A DNA stretch of 27,420 bases from a virus: positions 1-27,420 of IMG/VR virus record IMGVR_UViG_3300021403_000047; one strand, given 5' to 3'. The first letter of the stretch is position 1; each line of letters opens with the position of its first letter. A model generated the notes under the pieces. That model had not been told where the DNA came from. It ran no database searches and saw nothing but the letters and a program-made list of their open reading frames with translations. Position numbers and translations under genes: made by a program. Positions 10,922 to 19,042 of the stretch are shown one piece after another.

Positions 10922-12812
10922 TCTGTGCGGGCTCCTCTGGCGGGTCCTCTGCGCCGCCAGGAAGGCACACGAGCCAGCTTGAGATGCGCCGCCCCGATGG
11001 GTCGCGCAGGCGCTTCGTGGTGACACCGAGCGACTCCCTGGCTCGCCTGAAGGTCGATGCGGTGATGCCTGCGCTCTGCATGCCCTCGTTCAAGTCCTGA
11101 GCCGTCAGCGGCCCATCGGCCAGAGTCTCTCGCAGCCAGTCCTGAGCGGCGCTCAGTGACGCCCGCTCGCCTTCGTTGGCCACCTTGAAGAGATCAGAGC
11201 TGCGCACGTTCAGGCGCTCTCCGAGCCACTCGACACCCGACGTGTCGATGGGCAGCCCGCCAGCGGGGTCGGGAATGTAGCGGGCTTCGATCTTGAAGGC
11301 GAGCGCAGGAGCTGAAGCCATCGGGCCGAGGTTGGACTTCACCAGCACCACGACACGAGCGTCAGGGTCTGATGGGTCGATGCCCACTCCGAGCACAGCT
11401 CTCGCTGCTGCGGTGAAGGCACGGCTGCCGAGGATGCGATCAAGCGCTGTGGTCGTCGGTGCCTTATTCCAGTGCATGATGCCGACCGCTACCGCTTGCA
11501 GCTCGTCCATCGCTGCGGCGAGTGGAGCGATGGCGCGCCGCACATCTCGCTCCTTGTGGCTGTCTGTCCTGTCGTCGCCGATGTGGACACTGAGCGGGTC
11601 GAGCACCAGCAGTCGAGCGCCGAGCTGGCTCATGGCTGCGCTCAGCTGTGGGAGATCAGCCGGGATCGACAGCCCGCCAGGAAGGTCGTCGATGCGCACG
11701 AAGTGCACCCGAGTGAGATCAGCCCCGGCAGCAGTCAGGCGCGGCACCAGTGTGTGAGCTTCTGAGTCCTCGGCGCTCACGTAGACCACGGAGCAGGGTC
11801 CGCTGACATCGCCTTCTAAGGTGCCTGCTGTCGCCTGAGCGGCCAGCTCGACCGCAAGGGTGGACTTCCCGAGCCCTTCTTGACCAGCGAGGAGCACAGC
11901 GCTTCCGAGTGGCAGCCGGTTGCGCCAGAGCCAGCGCTGATGCTTGACCGTGATGCTCGCTGCCGGGACAGTGCTGAAGCCAGAGAGACTCAGAGGCTCG
12001 ACCGGCAGCGGGACCTTCAGCAGCTTGCTCAGAGCCTGCGGGTAGTACGGCTCCGCACTCTGCGCACCATCGACCGACGTTGACCAGATGGTGACGTGAT
12101 GATCGGGGTGCGGGTAGATCGTGGCCGAAGTCCCATCCTTCGGGCTCTTGCCGGGGCGGGTCAGGTGAGCCTTGCCAGCGTTGTCGATGTGGGGCTCGGA
12201 GTAGCCCGCCGTGAGCATCATGGAGAGCGACGGCTCTAGCGCTTCACGGCCAGGGCTCGACCCGGCAGGCCGCAGCGAGTGCAGCATCCACTCAGGCGCT
12301 TCGGGCGCTTCGATGTGCGAGGGTCGCCCGCTCTCCTCCCAACAGTACGTGCCGCCGTTCGGGTGCAGCGATGGTGGAGCGAGCACCTGCCTGCCCTCGG
12401 CCCGAATGTCGAGATGGTCGCCGAGTGTCTCACGAGGGTTAAAGCCGGGCCATCTGAAGTAGAAGTGCCAGCCGCCGCCAGGAGTCACCACCATCGGACC
12501 CTCGGGCAGCGGGCCGTGCTCCTGCGTCAGCGCAAGAAGAGTGTCTTTGCCGAGCTTGTCTCGACCGTTGTCGTCCACGTCGAGCACGAAGATGCCTGAG
12601 CCCGCCCCGGTGGCGATGCCGATGCCTGCGCCTGCGTGACCGTTCGTCCACCAGTCTTCGATGACCGCAGGGTCAGTCGTGGCGAGCTTCGGCCAGTCAG
12701 CGAGATCAGGCACCTTCGACCCGGTGCGGATCGGGATCACCCGCCAGCCGAAGTCGTGCGCATAGCGCAGCGCGACTGCGAGCATGGTGGGATTGTCCGT
12801 CAAGGCGAGCAC
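10797..12812 (-). CDS. Bifunctional primase-polymerase / RepA-like helicase
   Basis: The 671-aa protein combines an N-terminal Prim-Pol domain (about residues 10-180), seen as GWRVIPIRTGSKVP, GIGIATGAGSGIFVLDVDD with the metal-binding aspartates, and PGGGWHFYF, with a RecA-like helicase domain: Walker A GQEGLGKST (310-318), VVYVSAEDSE, and Walker B RLLVLDPLS (400-408). A C-terminal winged-helix-like part (RASLSAAQDWLRE to about 605) precedes a low-complexity tail made of IEHQEP units encoded by the repeat array. It probably primes and unwinds DNA at the phage origin. The GTG at 12812 directly follows the previous stop; an ATG ten codons in is the alternative. Confidence 0.93.
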   Translation of the reverse strand: MLALTDNPTMLAVALRYAHDFGWRVIPIRTGSKVPDLADWPKLATTDPAVIEDWWTNGHAGAGIGIATGAGSGIFVLDVDDNGRDKLGKDTLLALTQEHGPLPEGPMVVTPGGGWHFYFRWPGFNPRETLGDHLDIRAEGRQVLAPPSLHPNGGTYCWEESGRPSHIEAPEAPEWMLHSLRPAGSSPGREALEPSLSMMLTAGYSEPHIDNAGKAHLTRPGKSPKDGTSATIYPHPDHHVTIWSTSVDGAQSAEPYYPQALSKLLKVPLPVEPLSLSGFSTVPAASITVKHQRWLWRNRLPLGSAVLLAGQEGLGKSTLAVELAAQATAGTLEGDVSGPCSVVYVSAEDSEAHTLVPRLTAAGADLTRVHFVRIDDLPGGLSIPADLPQLSAAMSQLGARLLVLDPLSVHIGDDRTDSHKERDVRRAIAPLAAAMDELQAVAVGIMHWNKAPTTTALDRILGSRAFTAAARAVLGVGIDPSDPDARVVVLVKSNLGPMASAPALAFKIEARYIPDPAGGLPIDTSGVEWLGERLNVRSSDLFKVANEGERASLSAAQDWLRETLADGPLTAQDLNEGMQSAGITASTFRRARESLGVTTKRLRDPSGRRISSWLVCLPGGAEDPPEEPAQIEHQEPDQIEHQEPAPLDAQVSAEHQESTRSEQEEDENGLS

Positions 12813-13154
12813 TCAGACGAGATCGTCCGCAGCGACACTGGTGCTGCGGTGAGTCACCGTGACACGGAAGAGCTTCGCCGGGTTGCGTCCTGGCTGTGCC
12901 TTGTCTGACTCGCCGAGGTACTCGATGGCGATGTCGTCGCCGATGGCGGGCGGGTTCTCTGCCAGCTGTCGCTGCAGCCCGCTCTGCGTGGCGCTCACGA
13001 TCACGTCGCCGTCAGCAGTGCGTATCTTCAGCTCGGGATACTCAGCTCCGAACCCACTCGCCAGCCCGACGTGAATGACCGTTCCGTCCACGATCACACC
13101 GGGCTGCTCCCACTTCATGTAATCACCCTTGAACCGATTCCAGTCGAAGCTCAT
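12813..13154 (-). CDS. Possible OB-fold DNA-binding protein, 113 aa
   Basis: The ATG at 13154 overlaps the nuclease stop (ATGA). The sequence alternates strand-like segments: PGVIVDGTVIHVG, PELKIRTADGDVIVSATQSGL, IGDDIAIEYLGESDKA, then NPAKLFRVTVTH. Strands with a GD turn and a Gly/Asn-Pro-Lys-Phe segment are what I associate with small OB-fold phage proteins between a RecB-like nuclease and a primase, where single-strand binding makes sense. The fold is inferred from pattern and position only. Confidence 0.6.
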   Translation of the reverse strand: MSFDWNRFKGDYMKWEQPGVIVDGTVIHVGLASGFGAEYPELKIRTADGDVIVSATQSGLQRQLAENPPAIGDDIAIEYLGESDKAQPGRNPAKLFRVTVTHRSTSVAADDLV

Positions 13155-14161
13155 GCGGCGTCTGTCCTCTCTCTCATCGGAGCCGGGTCTGGCTCCCCGA
13201 ACGGGATGCGGTGCTCCCCTTCGATCCGTTGCAGCACTTCGGCGACCCGCTCGAGCTGCTCGGCAGTCTGTCCGTCGTGCTTGAATGTCGGCACTCCGAG
13301 TGGCCACTGTGCAGCGAGCGCAGCGAGCGCTTCGGGGTGATGCTCCTTGAGGCGGGTGATCTCGCCGACAAGCCAGGTGCGGCGATCCTTCGGCATCTCT
13401 GCCTTCACCTTCGCCTTGCGAAACGAGCGGACGTGATGCGCCAGCAGTGCGCCTTGCCATCCGAGGTCGAGATCGACGGCGAGCAGCTCGCACTTCGCCT
13501 GACCCGCAGGACAGTGAGCGACAATCCCGATGCGCTGATTCACTGGCGGCATCGGAGTATGCGTGTGCGTCGAGCGGTTGTAGATCGTGGCTCCGTGCGC
13601 ATAGAGCGCCAGCTGTATCGCGATGGACGTGAGCCCGAGACTCTGGCCAGTCTTCACGTCGAGTATGTAGCGCTCGCCACCGAGCCACACGACACGATCA
13701 AGGGTGCCGGCGACAGTGAGATCGGGCACGACGACGGTTGACTCGACCAGCTCGACCGTCAGATGAGCCGCCTGCATCGCTTCGGAGTAGGCGGTGATGT
13801 CAGCGAGCCAGGGCTCAGGGACTCGCTCAAGCGCCAGCTCTCCGAGGTCGAGTCGCTCGGTGAACTCGTGGAGCGCCTGACCTATGTTGCGACCCGCACT
13901 CGCTTCTGCCGCTTCGATGGCGTCCACGACGAGCGAGTCGATCCTCGTCTTGTCGTCATCCCTCGCTGCTGCGACTCCTGCGAGGAGATCAGCTCGACGG
14001 CTGAGCCCGATGGCCACCATGCGCTGTGACCACTTCTCAAGAGCGAAGCGGTCGTCAAGTGTGGCTGCGTGTGTGGTGGCTCTCGTGTGTGCGACTGGCT
14101 TGCCGCCGTCTGCCGGGACGATCAGATACCGGCCCCACTGGTCGAACCCTTCCTCGGGCAT
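13151..14161 (-). CDS. RecB/Cas4-like PD-(D/E)XK nuclease
   Basis: The 336-aa protein has the active-site order of this family: GQALHEF (His98), an acidic strand ELVES (138-142), GTLDRV with Asp155, LDVKTG with Asp168 and Lys170, and a following QLALYAHG with Gln183 and Tyr187 (QxxxY motif). Such enzymes are exonucleases or process recombination ends. No C-terminal four-cysteine cluster of Cas4 is visible, so an Fe-S cluster is unlikely. The ATG at 14161 has a good AGGAG site. It leads the replication operon with the possible OB-fold protein and the primase. Confidence 0.88.
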   Translation of the reverse strand: MPEEGFDQWGRYLIVPADGGKPVAHTRATTHAATLDDRFALEKWSQRMVAIGLSRRADLLAGVAAARDDDKTRIDSLVVDAIEAAEASAGRNIGQALHEFTERLDLGELALERVPEPWLADITAYSEAMQAAHLTVELVESTVVVPDLTVAGTLDRVVWLGGERYILDVKTGQSLGLTSIAIQLALYAHGATIYNRSTHTHTPMPPVNQRIGIVAHCPAGQAKCELLAVDLDLGWQGALLAHHVRSFRKAKVKAEMPKDRRTWLVGEITRLKEHHPEALAALAAQWPLGVPTFKHDGQTAEQLERVAEVLQRIEGEHRIPFGEPDPAPMRERTDAA

Positions 14162-14312
14162 GATGCGCTCCTAAGTACGGCTTAATGATGGAGACGAGGA
14201 GCGCCAGCAGTTCGGGTGGCAGTCGTCGTGGGAGCCTGCCCGCTGACTTGTCAGCAGCGACACGCTCTCGGGCGCTCACCTTCACCGCTTCACGCTCGGT
14301 CCCGACACTCAC
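14055..14312 (-). CDS. Possible small protein, 85 aa, overlapping the nuclease gene
   Basis: A GTG at 14312 overlaps the stop of the XRE gene (GTGA). The first ~50 residues look protein-like (EREAVKVSARERVAADKSAG, then LPPELLALLVSIIKPYLGA), but the frame runs 107 bases into the RecB-like gene and the last 30 residues are Arg/His-rich, as expected for a shadow frame. It fills an otherwise empty 147-base gap between two clear genes. Real expression is uncertain. Confidence 0.35.
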   Translation of the reverse strand: MSVGTEREAVKVSARERVAADKSAGRLPRRLPPELLALLVSIIKPYLGAHHARGRVRPVGPVSDRPGRRRQASRTHESHHTRSHT

Positions 14313-14560
14313 CCGCACAGCTCCTTGCGAGAGCAGTGCAGGATGCGGCACAGCTGCACGACCCGGCCCGGCTGCGGCACGTTCTCATCGCGCTCCCACC
14401 GCCCGATCACTGACTCGTGCGTGTCGAGTCGAGCGGCGAGCTGTGTGCGGGTGAGATCAGCGCGACGACGCAGCGAGGTTAAGCGACTCCCAAATGTGGG
14501 CGGGCTCTTGCGCACCGCTGTCGCTGCTGGTGGCACTTCAGGCTGACCAGTGTCGGGCAT
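14309..14560 (-). CDS. XRE-family helix-turn-helix regulator, 83 aa
   Basis: From the ATG at 14560 (GGGGGG eight bases upstream) the product is 83 aa. The HTH reads FGSRLTSLRRRADLTRTQLA (about residues 23-42), then ARLDTHESVIGRWERDENVP and a last helix RVVQLCRILHCSRKEL, the standard XRE fold with the TQLA and VIGRWERDE recognition part. A GTG eleven codons upstream is an alternative start. It is cytoplasmic and probably controls the downstream replication genes or lysogeny. It follows the lysis genes in transcription order after a 147-base gap. Confidence 0.88.
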   Translation of the reverse strand: MPDTGQPEVPPAATAVRKSPPTFGSRLTSLRRRADLTRTQLAARLDTHESVIGRWERDENVPQPGRVVQLCRILHCSRKELCG

Positions 14561-14674
14561 TGAACACGCCCCCCGTTCTGACGCACCCGACACATAAGCG
14601 TCAATAGCCTTCTCTCTCGGCGGTCAGTCTGATCCCCCGTTTCGGCTGGCCGATCCCCAACCTATGCACAGCCT

Positions 14675-14774
14675 GAGTGTCGTGGCAAGTGCCGTGGCAG
14701 AATCGTGCTACTCGCTGGCATCGGATGCAGTGCCGAGTGGCGTGTCACTTGGCGTGGCAGGTGCCACGACACTC
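14675..14774 (-). terminator. Inverted repeat at the 3' end of the holin gene
   Basis: GAGTGTCGTGGCA (14675-14687) and its complement (14762-14774) are perfect 13-bp arms, one inside the holin C-terminus and one past its stop, with several other GTGGCA copies in between. It may end transcription of the late genes. The long 74-base distance makes this uncertain. The rest of the gap 14561-14707 shows nothing more than a poor promoter-like TTGCCA/ATAGGT pair. Confidence 0.35.
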
Positions 14775-15094
14775 TGAGCACTCGCAGTGGTGCCAGTCTG
14801 CTCAGCTGACTTAGCACTCGGTTGAGACAGCAGCCCTGCTGTCGCTGCGCTCCTCCCGTAGCGGAAGCCCATATACCCGCCGAGAACGGCCACGAGCCCA
14901 CTGACGGAAGTGTCGAGCAGCTGCGTCGCGTTCGCCGATATCGCAACGTCGATCCCCTTGTGACCGACGATCACTTCGATCATGGCTGCCACGGCGATCA
15001 GCCCGACAAGGACAGCGAGCCCGGTGGCGAGCACGAGCGCCACCACATCAGGTCCCCGGCCCTCGGCCTTGTGACCGAGAGACTCGGCCTTCAT
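14708..15094 (-). CDS. Holin-like membrane protein, 128 aa
   Basis: The first transmembrane segment is about residues 16-43 (DVVALVLATGLAVLVGLIAV and onward), and a second, weaker one at about 64-80 (SGLVAVLGGYMGFRYG) follows a polar loop. The C-terminus (85-128) is a Ser/Thr/Ala/Pro-rich cytoplasmic-type tail. Two membrane segments, small size and position directly after the lysin make a holin likely: it would open the membrane to let the lysin reach the wall. The ATG overlaps the lysin stop (ATGA). Confidence 0.75.
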   Translation of the reverse strand: MKAESLGHKAEGRGPDVVALVLATGLAVLVGLIAVAAMIEVIVGHKGIDVAISANATQLLDTSVSGLVAVLGGYMGFRYGRSAATAGLLSQPSAKSAEQTGTTASAQSVVAPATPSDTPLGTASDASE

Positions 15095-16344
15095 CCCTGC
15101 ACCGAGCCAAGGAAGGGAGCGCCGAAGGCGAAGGCACCACCATCAGCGGCTCCGATGTAGTACCCGCCCTTGCTCGCTGCGATCCCGACCGCTGGCCAGT
15201 TCAGGACGATCCCGCCAGTCGAGCCAGCGAAGCTCGCAGCTCCGAAGCAGAAGACTCCACCATCGGCACCGACCAGCCAATACCCGCTGCCGTCAGCGAT
15301 GGCGTCGATGCCCACAATGGGCTGATTGAGCTTCGTGCTGCCCGCAGAGCCCCTGAAGTCGCACCCGAAGGCAAACACGCCCCCATCGGCTCCTGCGAGG
15401 ACGTAGCCGCCGCCAGAGCGAGCGATGCCCACCACTGGCGCATTGAGCTGCATCCCACCGGCTGAGCCGTGGAAGGGTGCATCCCCGAAGGCGAAGACTC
15501 CTCCGTCAGCTGCGGCCAGCCAGTAGCCTTGACCGCTCGGAGTCGCAGCGATGCCCACCACCGGAGCATTGAGCTTCGTCCCACCCGCTGAGCCGTAGAA
15601 CTGCGGAGCGCCGAAGGCGAAGACTCCTCCGTCACTCGCAGCGAGCCAGTACCCACCCGGCACCAGCGCGAGCCCCACGATGGGCGCATTGAGCTTCGTC
15701 TCAGCTGCCGAGCCGTGGAACATGGTCCCGAAGGTGAAGATGCCACCATCAGCCGCAGCCATCGTGTAGCCGCTGTCGTCAGAGTCGATGGCCACGATGG
15801 CGGCATTGAGCCCTGGCGGCACTGGTGGTGGAGTGGGACCCACTGCGCCACCACCGAGCACGCGATCCCACGGGAAGCTCGGACCAGGGTCCCAGTGCCC
15901 GCCGCCTCGTGAGCCGAGATCGACGTGACCACATACACCGGTCCCGTTGCCTTGTGCAGCGCTCGCTCCGATGCGCAGCAGTGGGATGCCAGCAGCTGCG
16001 CACTCCTCGGCGATCCATTGCCGACAGTTATCGAGCATGACCGGGTGACGGTTCCACTCGGCCAGGTCCCATGATGCGAAGCCGCACAGCTCGGTTGAGA
16101 TCGCAGCACTGTTGAAACTCGCCTGCGTCCATGAAGCGTTCTCTCGCTTCACGTACTCACCGATGATGCCGGGCTGATCGTCAATGCCGGTCTGAGAGCT
16201 GACAGCGTTGGAGCGGTTCGCAAAGAAGGAGCCGAGGCTCTCAATCGTCCTGGCTCCTTCGGCTGTGTGCACGACGATGATCCGAGCTCGAGCGCTGCGA
16301 GAACTGAAGCTCGGCGACGCGATCCACTTCCTTTGCAGGCTCAT
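15091..16344 (-). CDS. Endolysin: N-acetylmuramoyl-L-alanine amidase with six C-terminal repeats
   Basis: The 417-aa protein starts with an amidase_2/PGRP-type domain: RIIVVHTAEG with zinc-binding His26 and a later GVCGHVDLGSRGGGHWDPG (about 136-154) supplying the other zinc ligands, all within about 165 residues. A Pro-rich linker (PTPPPVPPG) leads to six repeats of about 40 residues with the core GYWLAAADGGVFAFG, then HGSAGG, LNAPVVGIA. I infer that the repeats bind the cell wall. There is no signal peptide, so a holin is needed. Similar repeats are, from memory, abundant in Acidimicrobiia exoproteins. The ATG overlaps the previous stop (ATGA). Confidence 0.88.
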   Translation of the reverse strand: MSLQRKWIASPSFSSRSARARIIVVHTAEGARTIESLGSFFANRSNAVSSQTGIDDQPGIIGEYVKRENASWTQASFNSAAISTELCGFASWDLAEWNRHPVMLDNCRQWIAEECAAAGIPLLRIGASAAQGNGTGVCGHVDLGSRGGGHWDPGPSFPWDRVLGGGAVGPTPPPVPPGLNAAIVAIDSDDSGYTMAAADGGIFTFGTMFHGSAAETKLNAPIVGLALVPGGYWLAASDGGVFAFGAPQFYGSAGGTKLNAPVVGIAATPSGQGYWLAAADGGVFAFGDAPFHGSAGGMQLNAPVVGIARSGGGYVLAGADGGVFAFGCDFRGSAGSTKLNQPIVGIDAIADGSGYWLVGADGGVFCFGAASFAGSTGGIVLNWPAVGIAASKGGYYIGAADGGAFAFGAPFLGSVQG

Positions 16345-16535
16345 GAGTCCTCCCCGGTCGCCTTCTCTTCTGCACCGACATCGGTGCTCTCGTACTCAGT
16401 CGCATCTGCGGGCCGCTCTTCTTCAGGTTGCGGCTCTTCGCACGGAACATCGTCGGCTGCCGGCGAGTCCTCGGACGGTTCCGATACTGGCTCTTGCGGC
16501 TCTTCGTTGTCATGACGGCGCTCGTGTTCACTCAT
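16341..16535 (-). CDS. Small very acidic protein, 64 aa
   Basis: The ATG at 16535 has a GGAGA site upstream. Almost every third residue is Glu or Asp (for example EEPQEPVSEPSEDSPAAD), with no hydrophobic core, so it is probably disordered. It could be a DNA mimic, a chaperone-like partner or a tail-associated protein; nothing selects between them. It is coupled to the lysin by ATGA. The frame is open further upstream but lacks a better start. Confidence 0.65.
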   Translation of the reverse strand: MSEHERRHDNEEPQEPVSEPSEDSPAADDVPCEEPQPEEERPADATEYESTDVGAEEKATGEDS

Positions 16536-16563
16536 GGTGCTCTCCTTTGCTTGATGGTGGTGA

Positions 16564-16896
16564 TTAGATCGGTGTGCCTTCACTGTCGAAGTACAGAGCC
16601 GCCACTGTCGGGAAGTTCGCTTGCGTCAGGCTCAAGAGGTCTGCATCAAGCACGAGCGACTGGTCTATGGTGCCGTCCCCGTTGTCCACCTTGTCGGCGA
16701 TGCCAGGCCCGCCCGCTGCGAACTTGAGCAGACCTGAAGACGGACCCTGCTCATCGCGCAGCACTGAGCGAGCGCAGGCAGCGATGTCGGGTCGAGTGTC
16801 GTTGATGAATACCTCGGACTGCTGTGTGTTCACGGCCCGCACTCGCAGCTGAAATGTCGGGTCCTGCTCTAGTTGCGACTGAGCGAGATAGCTCAT
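16564..16896 (-). CDS. Minor tail-associated protein, 110 aa
   Basis: The ATG at 16896 follows GGAAG. The protein begins MSYLAQSQLEQDPTFQLRVR, has RSVLRDEQGPSSGLLKFAAGG in the middle and ends near ALYFDSEGTPI. It resembles small proteins often found between minor tail genes and lysins of actinophages, where they may be baseplate or tail parts. The assignment rests on position and a general look. No membrane segment is present. Confidence 0.6.
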   Translation of the reverse strand: MSYLAQSQLEQDPTFQLRVRAVNTQQSEVFINDTRPDIAACARSVLRDEQGPSSGLLKFAAGGPGIADKVDNGDGTIDQSLVLDADLLSLTQANFPTVAALYFDSEGTPI

Positions 16897-16908
16897 GGGT
16901 CTTCCTTT

Positions 16909-17787
16909 CTATGCGTCGGAGATATTGATGGCCATTGACTCAAGGGACGGCTGAGACACCGGACGACATCGGAAGGTGCCACCGGCATCGACCCATGCGT
17001 CAATGCCGAACGTGTAGAGCGTGCCCGGTGTGAGCCCGTAGAAGAAGGCAGACCCGCCAGCGAAGAAGGCTTGCGGAGTCACTGCCGACATCGGGCTGCA
17101 CAGTCGCACCACCGTCTGACCGAGGGTCGTGCCCTGCGCCGCTCGGAAGTACACACGATTCATCGCGACAGCGTTGAAGCCGGTCGCCACCAGCTCGACC
17201 CGCACTGCTCGTCGTGCCGGTGTGTACGTACCTTGCAAGATGCGCTGTGCTGTGGTCGATGTCAGCGCAAGGTCCGTCGCCAGAGGGTAAGAGACTGGCT
17301 GTCCCGGCACCGAGAGTCCCTGCGGGCGAAGGTCAACAATGGTCGCACCGTCGAGCACTGCTGTGCCGCCCACGACCGTGACCGCACACATGCCGAGTGC
17401 GTTCGCCGGCACATTCGGTCTGACCGGGTTGCTCACCGCAGGGACGCCCGTGACCGCCGAGAAGATGAAGTCGTTATTGCCGCCCGAGTCAAGCGCATTG
17501 TCTCGCACCTGGCACACGACAAGATCAATGCGTGACTGCCCGGTCGCAGGCGAGGCAGCGAGTGTCGCAACCTCGGCGGTGCTCCATCGACACAGAGCGC
17601 AGCCGCCACCCGCTATCGGCACAAGCGCTGTGTCGGCAGCGAGACTCACCTGCATGGTGCTGAGCACTGTGGTGATCGGAGCTGCGGCGAGCACTCCTCC
17701 TATCGGCCACACCGTTGCCATCAGGCTTCGATCAAGTGAAGCCGAGTAGTTTCCTCCCTGCTGCCAGAGCGGTGCGTATCGGGTCAT
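16909..17787 (-). CDS. Minor tail protein, 292 aa
   Basis: The ATG at 17787 has AAGGAG eight bases upstream. The N-terminal half has a beta-rich, Ala/Val-rich make-up (residues 30-150) with motifs common in receptor-binding or baseplate proteins: DLVVCQVRDNALDSGGNNDF, then a Gly/Val-rich GMCAVTVVGGTAVLDGATIV and DLRPQG. The C-terminal half has small fibronectin-like stretches ending in LTPGTLYTFGIDAWVD. It lies between two minor tail genes, so it is a tail-tip protein, perhaps a baseplate or fibre part. Confidence 0.7.
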   Translation of the reverse strand: MTRYAPLWQQGGNYSASLDRSLMATVWPIGGVLAAAPITTVLSTMQVSLAADTALVPIAGGGCALCRWSTAEVATLAASPATGQSRIDLVVCQVRDNALDSGGNNDFIFSAVTGVPAVSNPVRPNVPANALGMCAVTVVGGTAVLDGATIVDLRPQGLSVPGQPVSYPLATDLALTSTTAQRILQGTYTPARRAVRVELVATGFNAVAMNRVYFRAAQGTTLGQTVVRLCSPMSAVTPQAFFAGGSAFFYGLTPGTLYTFGIDAWVDAGGTFRCRPVSQPSLESMAINISDA

Positions 17788-17791
17788 GGGT

Positions 17792-19042
17792 CTATCTCCT
17801 TGCGAGAGCGTTCACGTCGGCGGCTTGATTGCGGAGCAGGTCGATCAGCGAGAAGGCCGAGCGACCGAGGGTGAGCGACACGTCCTCTTGACCATCGTCG
17901 CCGATGTCGAAGGTGATCCCCATAATGCGGATCGAGTCCTCAACATGCAGGCGGCCTGAGTTGACCACGAGTGGCACCGTGTCTCCCATGTTGAGCAGTC
18001 CCTCGCGATAGAAGCCGGGTCGCAGCACTGCGGTGTACTGAGGGATGAGCACACCGCTGATGTCGAGCGCACCCTGAGACTGTTCGTCCAGCGTTGATTG
18101 CAGCACCACGTCCGAAGCGTTATCGACATTTGACCAGAGCCCGACCGGCGTCACCGTCACGTTGTTTGCGTCGGCATTCCAGTGCTCGCCGAAGAGTGGC
18201 GGCGTGCCATCAGGCGAGCCATCGGGCACGCCCCCGATGAGCCACTGATAGTTGGCATACGCCGAGGAGTCGATGGTGCGGGTGAGCGTGGACACTGCGC
18301 CGCCGTACTCAAGGACGAACTGTGATGTGCGGTCGATCCCCTGGCTCGGATAGAAGATGCGAAGGTAGTCCCACGTCTGCGCTGTGTCGAAGCGCCATCC
18401 CGGCACGATGTCGTAATCGAAGCCTCCGATCACATGCGCGAGATCATCGAGCAGAGTCCCGATGTTCTGTGCGGCGATGTAGTTCCGATCTCGGAGCTGA
18501 CCTGATGGGATTGAGCGCCGAGAGCCGTCAGGGTTCACCGTCCACGGTCTGAAGGGAAGGTACGAGCCAGGTTGCAAGCTCGTGCCGTTCGATGTGCTGA
18601 CCCGAGTTGACCATTGCCAGAAGCTCGACACGATGGCATCTTGCTCGGTCTGGTGAAAGTTCCACAGCGCTGTCGTCCACCGACGCTGCATCATGGCGAG
18701 ATAGTCATGACAGGTGAAGGTGACGGTGTGTGTCTGCTCGGACAGCTCGTCCTCTGAGTGGCTCACGATCCCTCTGAAGTAGGCCACGTCCCGACCGGCG
18801 CTCTCGCTCCACCGCCACAAGATCACATCTTGAGACAGCTCCTTGATGAGCGAGGCAGCAGGCGAGTTACCCGGCAGCACGAAGGTGAGCTGTGCGGGCG
18901 AGTTGAGACTCTGCTCAAGCTGGCGAGAGCGAGCATCAGACAGCTCTGCGATCATGGTCGTTCCCCACGCCACGTCGGCGAACTGTCGATTGTGCAGAGT
19001 CAAGCGCCAGCGACCACGCCCCGAGGGAATGGCGACGGTCAC
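17792..19042 (-). CDS. Tail-tip protein, Tal/Gp37-like
   Basis: The 416-aa protein begins with a basic strand (GRWRLTLHNRQFADVAWG), then RSRQLEQSLNSPAQLTFVLP, VILWRWSES, YFRGIVSH and a VTFTCHDYLAMMQRRW run. This order (split-beta domains with an early LP and a later HDYLAMM) is what I know from Siphovirus Gp37/Tal-like proteins, which close the tail tip and hold the tape measure end. The position after the distal tail protein supports it. GTG at 19042 overlaps the previous stop. No peptidase domain is seen in the C-terminal half. Confidence 0.75.
   Translation of the reverse strand: MTVAIPSGRGRWRLTLHNRQFADVAWGTTMIAELSDARSRQLEQSLNSPAQLTFVLPGNSPAASLIKELSQDVILWRWSESAGRDVAYFRGIVSHSEDELSEQTHTVTFTCHDYLAMMQRRWTTALWNFHQTEQDAIVSSFWQWSTRVSTSNGTSLQPGSYLPFRPWTVNPDGSRRSIPSGQLRDRNYIAAQNIGTLLDDLAHVIGGFDYDIVPGWRFDTAQTWDYLRIFYPSQGIDRTSQFVLEYGGAVSTLTRTIDSSAYANYQWLIGGVPDGSPDGTPPLFGEHWNADANNVTVTPVGLWSNVDNASDVVLQSTLDEQSQGALDISGVLIPQYTAVLRPGFYREGLLNMGDTVPLVVNSGRLHVEDSIRIMGITFDIGDDGQEDVSLTLGRSAFSLIDLLRNQAADVNALARR

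Noticed and set aside
13151-14161. Cas4 as part of a CRISPR system
   Set aside because: The nuclease lacks the Cas4 cysteine cluster, and it is in a phage replication operon without other Cas genes.
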